Source: Microbacterium sp. MF43
GTDB lineage: Bacteria > Actinomycetota > Actinomycetes > Actinomycetales > Microbacteriaceae
Direction: 5' to 3'
NCBI RefSeq assembly: GCF_012847295.1
Contig: NZ_JABBDY010000003.1
Location: 124,001-188,000 of the forward strand
Length of the DNA stretch: 64,000 nt
Shown here: piece by piece, positions 20,770 through 29,830 of the stretch
Numbering within the stretch: position 1 is the stretch's first letter
How the letters are laid out: every line of letters begins with the position of its first letter
Made by a program: the position numbers and the translations under genes
Notes under the pieces: model-generated
The model's database searches: none
Told to the model about the DNA's origin: nothing
What the model saw: only the letters and a program-made list of their open reading frames with translations

Positions 20770-20779
20770 GGAGTCCGAG

Positions 20780-21481
20780 ATGACCATCGACACCCAGACC
20801 CTGCCCGATGCGGCGTCGGCATCCGAAGGGCCCACGCTCACCGAACGGCTCGACGACGTGTGGGGCGAGTTCGAGGAGCGGCTCGCGCGCGTCCCGGTGC
20901 TCCAGCGGCTGGCCGAGGGCACCGTCACGATCGACGACTACCGCCGCCTGCTGTTCAACCTGCGTCAGCAGGTGGTCGACGGATCGCCGTGGATCTCGCG
21001 CGCGGCCTCGCGCTTCGACATCGACCACTTCGAGCTGCGATCGGCGGCGATCCACCACGCCGAGGAGGAGCACCGCGACTTCCTCATGATCGAGCGCGAC
21101 TACGTCGCGGTCGGCGGTTCCCTCGACGAGCTGCGCGCCGGGCGCAAGAATCTGGGCTCGGAGGCGCTGTCGGGCTACATGTTCCATTACGCCGACCGCC
21201 CCAACCCTGTGGGCCTTCTCGGCGCCATGTTCATCATCGAGGGGCTCGGAGCCAGACGTGCGGCGGAGTGGGCGGCACGGTTCCAGGACGTCCTCGGGCT
21301 CGCCGACAGCCAGGTGCGCTTCATGACCTATCACCAGGATGCCGACGCCGAGCACACCGGAGACCTCGAGGCGATCCTCGCCTCGGGGATGATCGACGCC
21401 GACGGAGCCGACGAGATCGTGCGCTGCGCACAGGTCGTCGGTCGCCTGTACGCCCTGCAGCTGGAAGAGCTGGACCGCTGA
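20780..21481 (+). CDS. Haem-oxygenase-fold iron oxygenase (TenA/PqqC-like, HDO)
   Basis: 233 residues, all helical. Candidate iron ligands: E95 and H98 in AIHHAEEEHRDF, E154 in MFIIEGLGARR, and the HxxxDxxH motif H185-D189-H192 in TYHQDADAEHTGD. This matches the ligand pattern of the haem-oxygenase-like diiron oxidase/oxygenase family, to which the fatty-acid decarboxylase UndA and the N-oxygenase SznF belong. SD GAGG is in place. Its position between a ketosynthase and an unknown protein suggests oxidation or oxidative cleavage of an acyl chain, which is inference. Confidence 0.8.
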   Translation: MTIDTQTLPDAASASEGPTLTERLDDVWGEFEERLARVPVLQRLAEGTVTIDDYRRLLFNLRQQVVDGSPWISRAASRFDIDHFELRSAAIHHAEEEHRDFLMIERDYVAVGGSLDELRAGRKNLGSEALSGYMFHYADRPNPVGLLGAMFIIEGLGARRAAEWAARFQDVLGLADSQVRFMTYHQDADAEHTGDLEAILASGMIDADGADEIVRCAQVVGRLYALQLEELDR

Positions 21482-21482
21482 C

Positions 21483-22334
21483 ATGCCCGAGTTCGTCCGC
21501 TCCGACCCCAGCATGTGGGAGGCGGTCTACGCCGATCCCTCCGTCCCGCTCGACCGCGCGCTGGTGCGGCAGATCATCGACGATCAGCGCCGGCTCTCGA
21601 GGCGCTGGCTGTATCCGATCGCCCGGATCTTCTCGCGGCTCGTGGTCGCGCTCGTCTCCGTCGTCAAGCGCGTACTGCCGTTCCGGTGGATGCCGCTTCG
21701 CACGATGGATGCCCTGTGCGTCTGGTTCCTCCGCAACTTCGTCTCGCCCGATGCCGTCGATCTGCTCATCCGTCATTTCGTCGTCGAGACGAACCTGGTG
21801 AACTTCATCATCCGCAACACCGCGGTGGCGATGGAGCCGGTCACCCTCCGCCCGGTCGCCTTGTCGGGCCTCGGGGATCAGGCGGTCGTCGAACACGACG
21901 TCAACGTGTACGACGTGCTCATCGCCCTCGATCGCGTCGAGCTCGAGCGGCCGGCCGTCCTCGATTTCTCCCAGCTCGACGTGCCCCCGCTCGACGCGGA
22001 GCGTCGTCACCGGCGGCTTCTGCGCCTGGACATCCAGACGGCACTGTGCTTCATGAACATCCCGTTCTCGATGGCGCTCACCGTGGAGGAGTACCGGCGA
22101 GCGGTGCACTCCATCCGATTCGACGACTCCTTCCTCGAAATACTCGCCGTCGTGTGCGGCGACGACACGTTCCGGCACTGGAAGGTGGGCGCGCTGAGCC
22201 TGTGGATGGACTCGAACGTCGATGTGCCCCAGTTGGTCTACCGGCACGCGATCGTCTGCGAGTACGCGCATGCGCGCCTGGTAAAGCTCGCTCATGGCGC
22301 CTACCCGCGCCACACCGCCGTGGAGTTCGACTAG
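21483..22334 (+). CDS. Unknown protein of the KAS III/oxygenase cluster
   Basis: 283 residues, mostly helical. An amphipathic or membrane-binding stretch (about 40-65: LYPIARIFSRLVVALVSVVKRVLPF) is followed by conserved-looking polar motifs: LIRHFVVETNLVNFIIRN, VVEHDVNVYDVLIAL, and near the C-terminus YRHAIVCEYAHARLVKLAHG. The recurring His/Glu pairs would suit a metal site or a lipid-active enzyme, but I recognise no fold. From memory it may be the family catalogued as DUF6999 (unverified). It starts 1 bp after the upstream stop, so it is translationally coupled to the oxygenase. It ends next to the convergent PLP-enzyme gene. Confidence 0.7.
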   Translation: MPEFVRSDPSMWEAVYADPSVPLDRALVRQIIDDQRRLSRRWLYPIARIFSRLVVALVSVVKRVLPFRWMPLRTMDALCVWFLRNFVSPDAVDLLIRHFVVETNLVNFIIRNTAVAMEPVTLRPVALSGLGDQAVVEHDVNVYDVLIALDRVELERPAVLDFSQLDVPPLDAERRHRRLLRLDIQTALCFMNIPFSMALTVEEYRRAVHSIRFDDSFLEILAVVCGDDTFRHWKVGALSLWMDSNVDVPQLVYRHAIVCEYAHARLVKLAHGAYPRHTAVEFD

Positions 22335-23414
22335 TCAGCCCGGTCGACGAGCGAGCGCGCGAACGGCGAGTTCGACGTCTTCGTCGTCGTTGAAGACATG
22401 GAACGCCACCCGCGCCCGGCCGGCACGTCCCGAGGCGACGATCCCGGCGGCGGCGAGCGTCGCCAGGTCGCGGCCCTCGGGGTCGGCCCAGGTCACGATG
22501 GCGCTCTCGCGGGGGCTGGGTGCGAGCCCTCGCCGCGCGCGGAAGTCCGCGGCGAGCCCCGTCGTGTGCTGGTGCACGGCGGTCCGGTCGAGCGAGGCGA
22601 ACAGGCCCAGAGCAGGTTCGGCGCCGACGAACGCCTGCCACGCCGGCGACACGTCGAAGCGGCTCGCGTCGTCCGCCAGACCGACGTCGGTCCCGTAGCA
22701 GGACGACCACGGGTCTTCGCCGGCGTACCAGCCGGCGAAGAGCGGCGGGATGTCGCGCGCGAGCCGGTCGGAGAGGCTCACGAACGACACCCCGCGCGGG
22801 GCGCACAGCCACTTGTAGGCGTGGCAGACGACGGCGTCGAATCGGGATGCCTCGACCGGCAGCCACCCGACCGCCTGGGTGGCGTCGCACAGCGTCCGCG
22901 CCCCGTGCCTGGCCGCGGCCGACAGGATGGCGTCCACGTCTGCGACCTCGCCCGTTGCCGACTGCACGACGGAGAACGCCACGAGGGCCGTCGACGGCGT
23001 GACCTCATCGGCGAGGCTCGCGAGGGGAGCGGTGCGGACGCGCAGCGAACGACCGGCGTGCACGAATGGCAGCATGACCGAGGAGAAGTCGCCGTCGGCC
23101 AGAAGCACCTCGGCTCCCGTCGGCAGCGATGCCGCGACGAGGGCGACGGCGGGGGAGGCCTGCGAGCCGATGGCGATGCGCCCGGCGTCGACGCCGACGA
23201 GCCGGGCGAAGTGGGAGCGGCTGCGCTCGACGGCCGCCGTGGCGGCGAGCAGGTCCGGGCGTCCGGCGGCCGCGGTGTCCAGATCCGCGATGATCGCTTC
23301 CCGGGTCGCGCGCGACGGGAGTCCCACGGTGCACGCGGCAAGGTAGCCGCGCCCCCCGGTGAACTCGCTGCGGGCGGCGGCGACGGGAGCGACGGCGAGG
23401 GTGGGAGCGGGCAT
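22335..23414 (-). CDS. Class V aminotransferase / cysteine desulfurase-like PLP enzyme
   Basis: 359 residues of the class V (SufS/kynureninase-like) fold. DATQAVGWLPVEA supplies the PLP-contacting aspartate and glutamine, and CHAYKWLCAPRG the Schiff-base lysine. A mobile-loop cysteine typical of true desulfurases is not evident, and the chain is shorter than SufS (about 410), so it may be a lyase or epimerase rather than a sulfur donor. It is divergent from a LysR gene, with 92 bp between starts, and so is probably its target. No Fe-S assembly genes lie nearby. Confidence 0.78.
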   Translation of the reverse strand: MPAPTLAVAPVAAARSEFTGGRGYLAACTVGLPSRATREAIIADLDTAAAGRPDLLAATAAVERSRSHFARLVGVDAGRIAIGSQASPAVALVAASLPTGAEVLLADGDFSSVMLPFVHAGRSLRVRTAPLASLADEVTPSTALVAFSVVQSATGEVADVDAILSAAARHGARTLCDATQAVGWLPVEASRFDAVVCHAYKWLCAPRGVSFVSLSDRLARDIPPLFAGWYAGEDPWSSCYGTDVGLADDASRFDVSPAWQAFVGAEPALGLFASLDRTAVHQHTTGLAADFRARRGLAPSPRESAIVTWADPEGRDLATLAAAGIVASGRAGRARVAFHVFNDDEDVELAVRALARRPG

Positions 23415-23494
23415 GAATCCAGGTTCGTCGCGTCCTTTCCATTCGTCTACGGGAGGTGTCGGATGAAACCCATTCCGTCGGCTTATTGAGGAGG

Positions 23495-23500
23495 TACGCT
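23495..23500 (+). promoter_or_regulatory. -10 element of leaderless lysR gene
   Basis: TACGCT ends 6 nt before GTG 23507. This sets the start between the longer open frame (23456) and internal candidates. Confidence 0.55.
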
Positions 23501-23506
23501 GTGCGC

Positions 23507-24472
23507 GTGAGCTTCCTCGACGATCCCGAGATCGACGCCCACGCGCTTCGCGTGGTGAAGGCGATCGCCGACGAGGGATCGATCACGGGCGCCGCGGCGG
23601 CACTCGGCTACAGCCAGCCCGCGATCAGCCAGCAGCTCAAGCGTCTCGAGCAGCGTCTGGATCTTCCTCTCGTCGAGCGCGTCGGCCGCAGCGTCCGGCT
23701 CACCGACGCGGGCCGGGTGCTCGCCCGCCACGCCCCGGCGGTGACCACGGCGCTGGATGCCGCGGCAGGCGAGCTCGCCGAGCTGAAGGGCCTGCGCTCC
23801 GGACGGGTGCGACTCGTCGGCTTCCCGTCCGCGTCGCCCACGATCGTGCCGCGGCTCCTCGCCGACCTCGATGCGCGGCACAGCGGCGTGGCACTCACCT
23901 ACATCGAGGCGGAGCCCCCGGAAGCCGTCGAGGCCGTCAGGAACGACCGCGCCGACATCGCGCTGACGTTCAGCTATCCGGGCGACCGGGACGACCCGCA
24001 CGGGCAGAGCGCCCACGGGCTCTCGGTGCGCACGATCGGCACCGACGACCTGCTCGCCGTGCTTCCCGGCGGGCATCCGGCAGCGGCCGGCGGCACGGTC
24101 GATGTGACGGCCCTCGCCGACGAGAGATGGATCGCCGGATGCCCTCGCTGCCGCGGTCATCTCCTCGAGCTGTGCGCTCGCGCGGGCTTCACCCCGCGGA
24201 TCGCCTTCGAGACCGACAACGTCGTCGCGGTGGAGGGGCTCGTGGCGCAGGGGATCGGCGTCGCCACGCTGCCGCGGATGGCCGTGGCATCCTTCCCCCT
24301 CCTTCCCGGCGTGATCACCGTGCCGCTTCCGGCCTCGGAGGCACGCACCATCCACGTCGTGACCGCGCACGGCGCCGATCGCGTGCCGGCGGTGGGGGCG
24401 ACCCTCGACGCGATCGCCGGCCTCGTCGGGCCGTCGCCGGAGCCCCCGGGGAGGCAGGCGGGGCGCAACTAG
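23507..24472 (+). CDS. LysR-family transcriptional regulator
   Basis: 321 residues. The N-terminal winged helix ([20 protein letters not shown], then [19 protein letters not shown]) is followed by a periplasmic-binding-like effector domain. A CPRCRGH stretch near residue 210 is unusual and could bind a metal or sense redox. Divergent from the class V PLP enzyme and probably its activator. GTG 23507 fits the leaderless spacing. gltX begins 11 bp after the stop with its own -10. Confidence 0.88.
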   Translation: MSFLDDPEIDAHALRVVKAIADEGSITGAAAALGYSQPAISQQLKRLEQRLDLPLVERVGRSVRLTDAGRVLARHAPAVTTALDAAAGELAELKGLRSGRVRLVGFPSASPTIVPRLLADLDARHSGVALTYIEAEPPEAVEAVRNDRADIALTFSYPGDRDDPHGQSAHGLSVRTIGTDDLLAVLPGGHPAAAGGTVDVTALADERWIAGCPRCRGHLLELCARAGFTPRIAFETDNVVAVEGLVAQGIGVATLPRMAVASFPLLPGVITVPLPASEARTIHVVTAHGADRVPAVGATLDAIAGLVGPSPEPPGRQAGRN

Positions 24473-24483
24473 ACTGGTCGCCG

Positions 24484-25998
24484 ATGCCTTCTACACCCGA
24501 TCCCCGCACCACCACCGCGACGGGCGCCGATGTGCGCGTGCGGTTCTGCCCCTCGCCGACCGGCCTGCCGCACGTCGGACTCATCCGCACCGTCCTGTTC
24601 AACTGGGCGTACGCACGCCACAACGGCGGGAAGCTCGTCTTCCGCATCGAGGACACCGACGCCGCGCGTGACAGCGAGGAGAGCTATCACCAGCTGCTCG
24701 ACGCGCTGCGCTGGCTCGAGATCGACTGGGATGAGGGCGTCGAGGTCGGCGGGCCCCATGAGCCGTACCGCCAGTCGCAGCGCCACGACATCTATCGCGA
24801 GGTCCTCGACAAGCTCATCGCCTCGGGGGCGGTCTACGAGAGCTACTCGACCGCCGAGGAGATCGACGCGCGCAATGAGGCGAACGGCCGCGCCAAGCAG
24901 CTGGGCTACGACAACTTCGACCGGGATCTGACCGACGATCAGAAGGCGGCCTTCCGCGCCGAAGGGCGCGAGCCCGCCTGGCGCCTGCGTGTGCCTGACG
25001 AAGACCTCACGTACGTCGATCTCATCCGCGGCGAGGTGACCTTCCCCGCCGGCTCGTTCCCCGACTTCGTGCTGGTGCGCGCCGGGGGAGTGCCGCTCTA
25101 CCCGTTCGTCAACCCCGTCGATGACGCCCTCATGGGGATCACGCACGTGATTCGCGGTGAAGACCTCATGCCCTCGACGGCACGCCAGCTCGCGCTGTAC
25201 CGCGCGCTCGTCGACGCCGGGGTGACGACGTTCATCCCCCGTTTCGCGCACATGCCTCTGGTCCTCGGGGAGGTCGGCAACAAGAAGCTCTCGAAGCGCG
25301 ATCCGAAGGCCGATCTCTTCCTGCAGCGGGAGAAGGGCTTCATCCACGAGGGCCTTCTCAACTACCTGTCCCTGCTCGGCTGGTCGATCGGCCCCGACCG
25401 CGACGTGTTCACGCTGGACGAGCTCGTCGCCGAGTTCGACATCGTCGACGTCAACCCGAATCCGGCACGCTTCGACCAGAAGAAGGCCGAGTCGATCAAC
25501 GGCGACCACATCCGGATGCTCGCGCCCGGCGACTTCGCCGGACGGCTGACCCCCTACCTCGCTGCCGCGGGGCTCGTCGCCGAGCCGCCGACCGCGGAGC
25601 AGCAGCGCGTGATCGAAGCCGCCGCACCGCTCGTGCAGGAGCGGATGCAGCTGCTGGGGGAGGCCCCCGGCCTGCTCGGTTTCCTCCTGCGTGACGAGGT
25701 CTCCTACGACGAGGATGCGCTGTCCTCCCTTCCCGCACACGCCGGCGAGGTGCTCGCCGCGTCGATCTCGGCGCTCGAGGACGTTCCGGATTCGGGCTTC
25801 ACGACCGCCGCCGTGCAGGATGCGCTCTCGTCCGCGCTGATCGACAGGCTCGGCCTCAAGCCGCGCGTCGCGTACGGCCCACTCCGCGTCGCGCTGAGCG
25901 GTCGCCGGGTGTCGCCGCCGCTGTTCGAGTCGATCGAACTGCTCGGAAAAGCCGAGACGGTCCGTCGCCTCGGCGCACTCTTGGCTCGCCAGGTCTGA
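24484..25998 (+). CDS. gltX: Glutamyl-tRNA synthetase
   Basis: Charges tRNA-Glu, and in bacteria lacking GlnRS also tRNA-Gln before amidation. 504 residues. Class I motifs: the HIGH-equivalent [14 protein letters not shown] near residue 22 and the KMSKS-equivalent KKLSKRD near residue 260, then an anticodon-binding domain. A TAGACT -10 (24470-24475) ends 8 nt before ATG 24484, so the transcript is nearly leaderless. A tRNA-Gln gene follows 75 bp downstream. Confidence 0.95.
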   Translation: MPSTPDPRTTTATGADVRVRFCPSPTGLPHVGLIRTVLFNWAYARHNGGKLVFRIEDTDAARDSEESYHQLLDALRWLEIDWDEGVEVGGPHEPYRQSQRHDIYREVLDKLIASGAVYESYSTAEEIDARNEANGRAKQLGYDNFDRDLTDDQKAAFRAEGREPAWRLRVPDEDLTYVDLIRGEVTFPAGSFPDFVLVRAGGVPLYPFVNPVDDALMGITHVIRGEDLMPSTARQLALYRALVDAGVTTFIPRFAHMPLVLGEVGNKKLSKRDPKADLFLQREKGFIHEGLLNYLSLLGWSIGPDRDVFTLDELVAEFDIVDVNPNPARFDQKKAESINGDHIRMLAPGDFAGRLTPYLAAAGLVAEPPTAEQQRVIEAAAPLVQERMQLLGEAPGLLGFLLRDEVSYDEDALSSLPAHAGEVLAASISALEDVPDSGFTTAAVQDALSSALIDRLGLKPRVAYGPLRVALSGRRVSPPLFESIELLGKAETVRRLGALLARQV

Positions 25999-26073
25999 CG
26001 AGACGCGCTCGGTTTGGAGCACGTGCCGGGGTCGGCTAAGCTTGACCCTCGGCACGACTCCGGTCGAACGCCT

Positions 26074-26145
26074 TGGGGTATGGTGTAATTGGCAACACGG
26101 CTGATTCTGGTTCAGTTGTTCTTGGTTCGAGTCCAGGTACCCCAG
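26074..26145 (+). tRNA. tRNA-Gln (anticodon CTG)
   Basis: A 72-nt cloverleaf. Acceptor TGGGGTA/TACCCCA with discriminator G, anticodon loop TTCTGGT reading CTG (codon CAG), and GGTTCGAGTCC in the T arm. CCA is not encoded. A textbook terminator follows. Confidence 0.93.
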
Positions 26146-26153
26146 CCAAGCAG

Positions 26154-26178
26154 AAACCCCCGCTGAGCGGGGGTTTTT
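26154..26178 (+). terminator. Intrinsic terminator of tRNA-Gln
   Basis: CCCCCGC (26157-26163), loop TGA, GCGGGGG (26167-26173), then TTTTT. One of the few here with a proper T tract. Confidence 0.9.
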
Positions 26179-26266
26179 CGTTTTCCGCACGCGGAATGCC
26201 CGGGCGAGGCACGGCGCGTCGAAGCCGGGGAGTGCCGCGCGCCGAGGACGCGACGATAATGGCCCC

Positions 26267-27073
26267 ATGGACGCGCCGCCGCTGACGCCGGAACGCTCAC
26301 GAGAGCTCGCCGATCTGCGCCGGCGCGCCTATGGCCCGAATGCCGACATCGGCTTCGACCGGATCGCTCAGGAGCGACTGCGCGAACTCGAAGAACTCGC
26401 GCGCTCCACGCCGGCGGCGCCGCCGGCGGTGGGCGAGATCGCCGATCCGGGCGACGAGGCGCGCGAACCGAATGCCCAGGCCGGCGAACCCGATGCCGAG
26501 GCATCCGTCCCCGCCGACGCGACTGCCTCGGAGACCGCGATCGGTCCCGGCCGGACGGCCGCGGGATCGACGCCGGACGGGCCACCGCCGGTCGCGACCA
26601 CGCGCCGGTGGTGGCGTCGGATCCCGGTGTGGCTGCTCGCCGGCGTCGCCGGCCTCGCGATCGGGGTCGCCGTGGCGCTGCTCTGGCCGACGGGAGCATC
26701 GGAGATCCCGCCCGACCGCACGCTCGGCGTGGACCCGGGCGGTGGGGAGCGCGGCGCCGGCTTCACCGAGAACCTCGACTACTGGGGAGTCGACCGCGGG
26801 ACCGTCGTCCCGCATGAGAGCCTGGGAGCCATCCAGGTCTGGACGGCGATGGGCGTGGACGAGTCACGGTGCCTGCTCCTGTCGCACGACGGCGCGTTCC
26901 TCAGCGCGACCTGCACCGGGGGAGGGCTCGATCCGGTCCTCGACTTCACCGTCTACGAGGACATGGTGCTGGAACTGGATGACCCGCTTCCCACGGGGAC
27001 GGTGATCCGCTTCGTCGGACACGAAGGCTCCGTCGACGTCTGGGTGCGCGAACCCGGCGGTCAGGAGCGGTAG
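26267..27073 (+). CDS. Single-pass membrane protein, unknown function
   Basis: 268 residues. The charged cytoplasmic N-terminus (about 1-120) has a helical ELADLRRRAYGPNADIGFDRIAQERL region and then an Ala/Pro/Glu-rich linker. One transmembrane helix follows (about 124-145: IPVWLLAGVAGLAIGVAVALLW) after RRWWRR. The extracellular domain of about 120 residues contains two cysteines that could pair (SRCLLLSHDGAFLSATCTGGG). GATAAT (26255-26260) ends 6 nt before ATG, so it is probably leaderless. No family known to me. Confidence 0.75.
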   Translation: MDAPPLTPERSRELADLRRRAYGPNADIGFDRIAQERLRELEELARSTPAAPPAVGEIADPGDEAREPNAQAGEPDAEASVPADATASETAIGPGRTAAGSTPDGPPPVATTRRWWRRIPVWLLAGVAGLAIGVAVALLWPTGASEIPPDRTLGVDPGGGERGAGFTENLDYWGVDRGTVVPHESLGAIQVWTAMGVDESRCLLLSHDGAFLSATCTGGGLDPVLDFTVYEDMVLELDDPLPTGTVIRFVGHEGSVDVWVREPGGQER

Positions 27074-27978
27074 GTCAGCTCGGCCAGCGCTCCGCGCCCC
27101 AGTCGCGCGTAGTCGGGCTCGTCGTCGCTGTGCGCCAGCAGCAGCACGGCGACAGCGGCGCTCCACGCGCGTGCGCGGGCCCAGGTCGCGTCGTCGTAGC
27201 GAGTGCCGGTCGCGGCGATGAAGCCCTCGCGTCCGTCGCGATCGAACGCGAGCCAGGCGACCGCGAGGTCGTAGGCCGGGTCGCCCGCGGTGACGTCGCC
27301 GAAGTCGATGATCCCGGTGAGGGCCGATCCGCTCGCCACGAGGTTGCCGGGGTGCAGATCTCCGTGGATCCACACCGGGGTGCCGGGCCACGGGCGAACG
27401 GCGACACCCTCGCTCCAGGCCCCGGCGAGGACGTCGGCATCGTCGGGGTCGATGACGGCGGCCGAGACGAGCGCGCGCAGACGCTCCTCGAAGACCGTGG
27501 CGCGCGAGACGAGCGGGCGCCCGCGCACCGGGTTGTCCGGGTGGGACGGGGGCGCGGGAACGTGCAGCGCCGCGAGCGCGGCAGCGAGCGTCGGCGCCCA
27601 TCCCGTGCGTTCGCCGCGGGGCACGTCCAGGCCGCGGTCTCCTGCGATCCACGGCACCACGGACCACGCCCAGGGGTATCGGGAGTCGGGCGTGCCGTGG
27701 ACGATCGGGACGGGGATACGGATTCCGGATGCCTCGACCGCGGGCGCGAGCAGCGAGAGGCTCGCCTGCTCGTGCTGGATGAGAGGTGCGGCTGCGGCAC
27801 GCCGGGGAAGCCGCACCGCGTGGGCGTCTCCCAGTCGCCAGACCGCGCAATCCCAGCCTTCGGCGGCGCGCACGAGCGGAAGCGTCGCCGCCTGCGGGAT
27901 GCGAGACGCCTGCGACGAGACGAGGTGTCGCACGAGGGGTTCGTCGATCGTCACCTCGGCAGCCGGCTTGTCGGGCAC
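27061..27978 (-). CDS. Aminoglycoside/macrolide phosphotransferase (APH) family kinase
   Basis: 305 residues of the protein-kinase-like APH fold: catalytic loop WIHGDLHPGNLVA and metal-binding IIDFGDVTAGDPAYDLAV. Such enzymes phosphorylate antibiotics or small metabolites. The substrate cannot be called, and the gene is likely a chromosomal housekeeping member. GTG 27978 is picked because TACGCT (27985-27990, minus strand) ends exactly 6 nt upstream; the longer frame to 28230 runs antisense through the fruR gene. Its 3' end overlaps the end of the convergent upstream gene by 13 bp. Confidence 0.83.
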   Translation of the reverse strand: MPDKPAAEVTIDEPLVRHLVSSQASRIPQAATLPLVRAAEGWDCAVWRLGDAHAVRLPRRAAAAPLIQHEQASLSLLAPAVEASGIRIPVPIVHGTPDSRYPWAWSVVPWIAGDRGLDVPRGERTGWAPTLAAALAALHVPAPPSHPDNPVRGRPLVSRATVFEERLRALVSAAVIDPDDADVLAGAWSEGVAVRPWPGTPVWIHGDLHPGNLVASGSALTGIIDFGDVTAGDPAYDLAVAWLAFDRDGREGFIAATGTRYDDATWARARAWSAAVAVLLLAHSDDEPDYARLGRGALAELTYRS

Positions 27979-28010
27979 CGTCCGAGCGTACTGTTCCGGC
28001 AGTGCCACAG

Positions 28011-28050
28011 AGGTGTTGTCTTGTGTGGCTTTGTGTTGTACTGTGTGGGA
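28011..28050. promoter_or_regulatory. fruR operon promoter with four 10-bp tandem operator repeats
   Basis: Four consecutive decamers with phase 10: AGGTGTTGTC, TTGTGTGGCT, TTGTGTTGTA, CTGTGTGGGA. They share nTGTGTnG. They overlap a promoter: -35 TTGTCT (28016-28021), 17-bp spacer, -10 TACTGT (28039-28044). Helically phased repeats suit DeoR-family autoregulation. Confidence 0.65.
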
Positions 28051-28071
28051 ATCCGATGGAGGGTGAGACGC

Positions 28072-28851
28072 GTGTACGCAACGGAGCGCCAGGAGGCGAT
28101 CGAGCGCCTGATCACGACAGACGGTCGTGTGAGCGTCGTCGACCTCGCTGCGCGCTTCGACGTCACCACCGAGACCGTGCGACGCGATCTGGCGCAGCTC
28201 GAGTCGGCCGGCACCCTGCGGCGCGTGCACGGTGGGGCGGTCGCCTCAGAGCGCGCCAGCACCACCGAGTCGCCTCTGACCGAGCGCCTTCAGCGACACA
28301 GCGGCGCGAAGTCGGCGATCGCCTCCCGCGCGCTCGAGGCCCTGGGCGACGGCTTCCGCGGCTCGATCTTCCTCGATGCGGGCACTACCACCGCGGCCGT
28401 CGCCGCCCAGCTCGCCCCGCGCCTGGGCGACGGTGCGATCGAGGTGGTCACGCACGCGCTGACGCTCGCCCACACGCTCGCGGCGCTGCCGAGTCCTTCG
28501 CTCACGCTCATCGGCGGGAGGGTGCGCGGTCTGACCGCAGCCGCCGTCGGCGCCGACACCGTCCGCGCGGTCGAGGCCATGCGCCCCGACATCGCCTTCC
28601 TGGGCACCAACGGGGTGTCCGCGGGATTCGGATTGAGCACCCCCGACCCCGAAGAGGCGGCCGTCAAACGAGCCATCGTCCGGTCGGCGCGCCGGGTGGT
28701 CGTCGTCGCCGACGCCGAGAAGCACGACCGCGAGCTGCTGGTCGGCTTCGCCGCCCTGGGAGACATCGACGTGCTCGTGACCGACCGGGCTCCGGGTGCC
28801 GAGTTGTCCGCCGCTCTCGCCGATGCCGATGTGGAGGTATGGATCGCATGA
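28072..28851 (+). CDS. fruR: DeoR-family regulator of the fructose PTS operon
   Basis: 259 residues. The DeoR HTH (YATERQEAIERLITTDGRVSV, then FDVTTETVRRDLAQLESAG) is followed by the sugar-phosphate isomerase-like effector domain (FLDAGTTTAA, VTHALTLA, GTNGVSAGFGLSTPDPEEAAVK). It sits first in fruR-fruK-fruA-ptsH, so it probably represses the operon and is relieved by fructose-1-phosphate or a related ester. GTG 28072 has the SD GGAGGG. The stop overlaps fruK (ATGA). Confidence 0.9.
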   Translation: MYATERQEAIERLITTDGRVSVVDLAARFDVTTETVRRDLAQLESAGTLRRVHGGAVASERASTTESPLTERLQRHSGAKSAIASRALEALGDGFRGSIFLDAGTTTAAVAAQLAPRLGDGAIEVVTHALTLAHTLAALPSPSLTLIGGRVRGLTAAAVGADTVRAVEAMRPDIAFLGTNGVSAGFGLSTPDPEEAAVKRAIVRSARRVVVVADAEKHDRELLVGFAALGDIDVLVTDRAPGAELSAALADADVEVWIA

Positions 28852-29801
28852 TCGTGACGCTGACGGCCAATCCTTCGCTCGACCGCACCATCGTGCTGGG
28901 TTCGCCCTTGCGCCCGGGTGAGGTCCAGGCGGCCCTCGACTCCCGCGAGGACGCCGGCGGCAAGGGGATCAACGTCGCCCGCGTGGTCTCCGCCGCCGGA
29001 CGGGATGTCGTCGCGGTGCTCCCGCTGGCAGCCGACGACCCGTTCGACGCAGCCCTGCGCACCGCTGCCATCCCGACCCGTCGCGTCGCCGTGCGGGGAC
29101 ACGTGCGCGCGAACGTGACGATCACGGACCCGGCCGGAGTCACGACCAAGCTCAACCTGCCTGGCGCGACCCTCACGCAGTCCGAGGCCGCAGCCGTCGT
29201 GCGTCAGGTGGTCGAGTCGTCCCGCGGCGCGCGCTGGCTCGTGCTCGCGGGATCCCTCCCGCCGGGGGTCGCAGACGACTTCTACGTCGACGTGATCGAG
29301 GCCGTCCGCGCGGCTCACGGCGAGCGAGCACCGCTCGTGGCCGTCGACACATCGGGCGCGGCTCTGGCGGCGGTGGTGGATCGGGGTCGCCCTGATCTCA
29401 TCAAGCCCAATGACGAGGAGCTCGCCGAGCTTGCGGGCAGGGATCTGCCCGACGGGGACCTGACCCGCGCCGTCACGACCGTCGCGCGCGTGCTCGTGCC
29501 GAATCGTGTCGGCTCGGCCCTGATCACGCTCGGCGCGCAGGGCGCCGTCCTGGTGACCGGCGACGGCGCCTGGACGGCTGCGTCGCCGGAGATCCGCGTC
29601 GCCAGCACCGTCGGCGCCGGCGACAGCTCGCTGGCCGGTTTCGTCCTGGCAGCCGAGAGCGGCGCCGACCCCGAGCAGCGGCTGCGCAGCGCCGTCCGCT
29701 ATGGCGCGGCTGCGGCATCCCTCCCCGGAACGCAGGCGCCCTCGCCGACCGATCTGCCTGCAGGCGACGTGCCGATCACGCGCCTGAACGCCTTCGACTG
29801 A
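28848..29801 (+). CDS. fruK: 1-Phosphofructokinase
   Basis: Phosphorylates fructose-1-phosphate, the PTS product, to fructose-1,6-bisphosphate. 317 residues of the PfkB/ribokinase fold: MIVTLTANPSLDRTI, AGGKGINVARVVSAAG, DLIKPNDEELAELAG, and the catalytic base region STVGAGDSSLAGF. Overlaps fruR by four bases and precedes fruA by 29 bp. Confidence 0.95.
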   Translation: MIVTLTANPSLDRTIVLGSPLRPGEVQAALDSREDAGGKGINVARVVSAAGRDVVAVLPLAADDPFDAALRTAAIPTRRVAVRGHVRANVTITDPAGVTTKLNLPGATLTQSEAAAVVRQVVESSRGARWLVLAGSLPPGVADDFYVDVIEAVRAAHGERAPLVAVDTSGAALAAVVDRGRPDLIKPNDEELAELAGRDLPDGDLTRAVTTVARVLVPNRVGSALITLGAQGAVLVTGDGAWTAASPEIRVASTVGAGDSSLAGFVLAAESGADPEQRLRSAVRYGAAAASLPGTQAPSPTDLPAGDVPITRLNAFD

Positions 29802-29830
29802 ACGCACCATCCACGACCTAGGAGGTCACC

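Noticed and set aside
26073-26285. 70-codon ORF across tRNA-Gln and its terminator
   Set aside because: It lies on a perfect tRNA cloverleaf and hairpin; the translation is accidental.
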